Shown piece after piece: positions 63,678 through 64,000 of a DNA stretch of 64,000 nt. Numbering within the stretch: the stretch's first letter is position 1; every line of letters begins with the position of its first letter. Origin of the DNA: Paragonimus skrjabini miyazakii (Eukaryota > Platyhelminthes > Trematoda > Plagiorchiida > Troglotrematidae); NCBI GenBank assembly GCA_014338405.1, contig JTDE01000125.1, forward strand, positions 204,479 to 268,478. Reading direction: 5' to 3'. Under the pieces are notes generated by a model, which was not told the DNA's origin, ran no database searches, and saw only the letters and a list, made by a program, of their open reading frames with translations. Both the position numbers and the translations under genes were made by a program.

Positions 63678-64000
63678 CTGAATTTTCACAATTAGGTCTC
63701 ATCAAAAAAATTACAAGTCTGTTAAACTACTTGTTAGTGGTACAAATAGTCCATCAACGGCTCGACGGTCCGGTCTAGTTTTACACTGCTGTCTAAGCTG
63801 ATGTGGCAAAATTGTAAACGTTGAGCTTCTTATATGTCGGCATCCAGTATTTAGAATTTTTCGCCGGCTTCCCAACTTGAGATCTTCCTGTAAGCCTTGT
63901 TGGCTGTCTAGATATTCAACAGGTCCGGTCTTGATCTAAGTAACAGTTTACTATTTGTTCTTCAGAACCTTATGAACTGCCACAATAGTCTGATCATATC

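Larger units (their letters stand above)
59201..64000 (+). other. FLN: Filamin intron within R7, open to the right
   Basis: Starts with a GTAAGT donor. No R7 exon was found before the window ends. It holds the Penelope-like element, a poly-C tract and the tRNA-like sequence. Confidence 0.8.

Noticed and set aside
1..64000. CRISPR arrays, operons, ribosome binding sites, rRNA genes, phage
   Set aside because: The window is eukaryotic with spliced genes; no regularly spaced repeats or bacterial gene layout is present.

Overview
The window is animal DNA from a genome with long introns. It is dominated by one large plus-strand gene for filamin, the actin-crosslinking rod protein. Ten exons, each encoding recognisable Ig-like filamin repeats, lie between 7725 and 59200. 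Two short exons join them and appear to encode a proline-rich linker. All twelve join in frame with consistent intron phases, giving about 623 residues that correspond to filamin repeats R1 to R6 and the first residues of R7. The gene is open at both ends: the CH (actin-binding) domains and the start of R1 are upstream of what I can see, and the rest of R7 onward lies past 64000. Only about 1.9 kb of a 51.5 kb span is coding. Introns run from 97 bases to 8.6 kb.

The organism is most likely a parasitic flatworm, probably a trematode. This is an inference. It rests on decayed Penelope-like elements with a GIY-YIG endonuclease, a dispersed tRNA-derived SINE-like family, long repeat-filled introns and moderate AT richness. 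The species cannot be fixed from the sequence alone.

Layout: 1-7724 is intron or upstream DNA with one possible minus-strand membrane-protein exon (2466-2699) and an (AT)13 microsatellite. R1 and R2 lie at 7725-17769. A candidate alternative first exon or cassette exon sits at 8050-8199. A proline-rich hinge between R2 and R3 is encoded by two small symmetric exons (20562-20618 and 27172-27225). R3 is at 27854-32140, R4 at 40787-48661, R5 at 48759-49019, and R6 plus the start of R7 at 51136-59200. The intron at 32141-40786 holds a candidate nested minus-strand terminal exon of a membrane protein (32297-32597). Penelope-like fragments lie at 29350-29560, 54255-54375, 55380-55715 and 61705-62910. 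SINE-like copies lie near 12.3, 31.3, 31.6, 44.7, 49.9 and 58.8 kb, including an inverted pair at 31.25-31.73 kb. A 100-base N gap at 15845-15944 has the same 16 bases on both sides and is probably an assembly artefact.

The points most worth checking are the hinge exons, the alternative exon at 8.1 kb, the alternating intron pattern that suggests a two-repeat duplication unit, and the nested membrane-protein exon. No operon, CRISPR array, rRNA or intact transposon was found.
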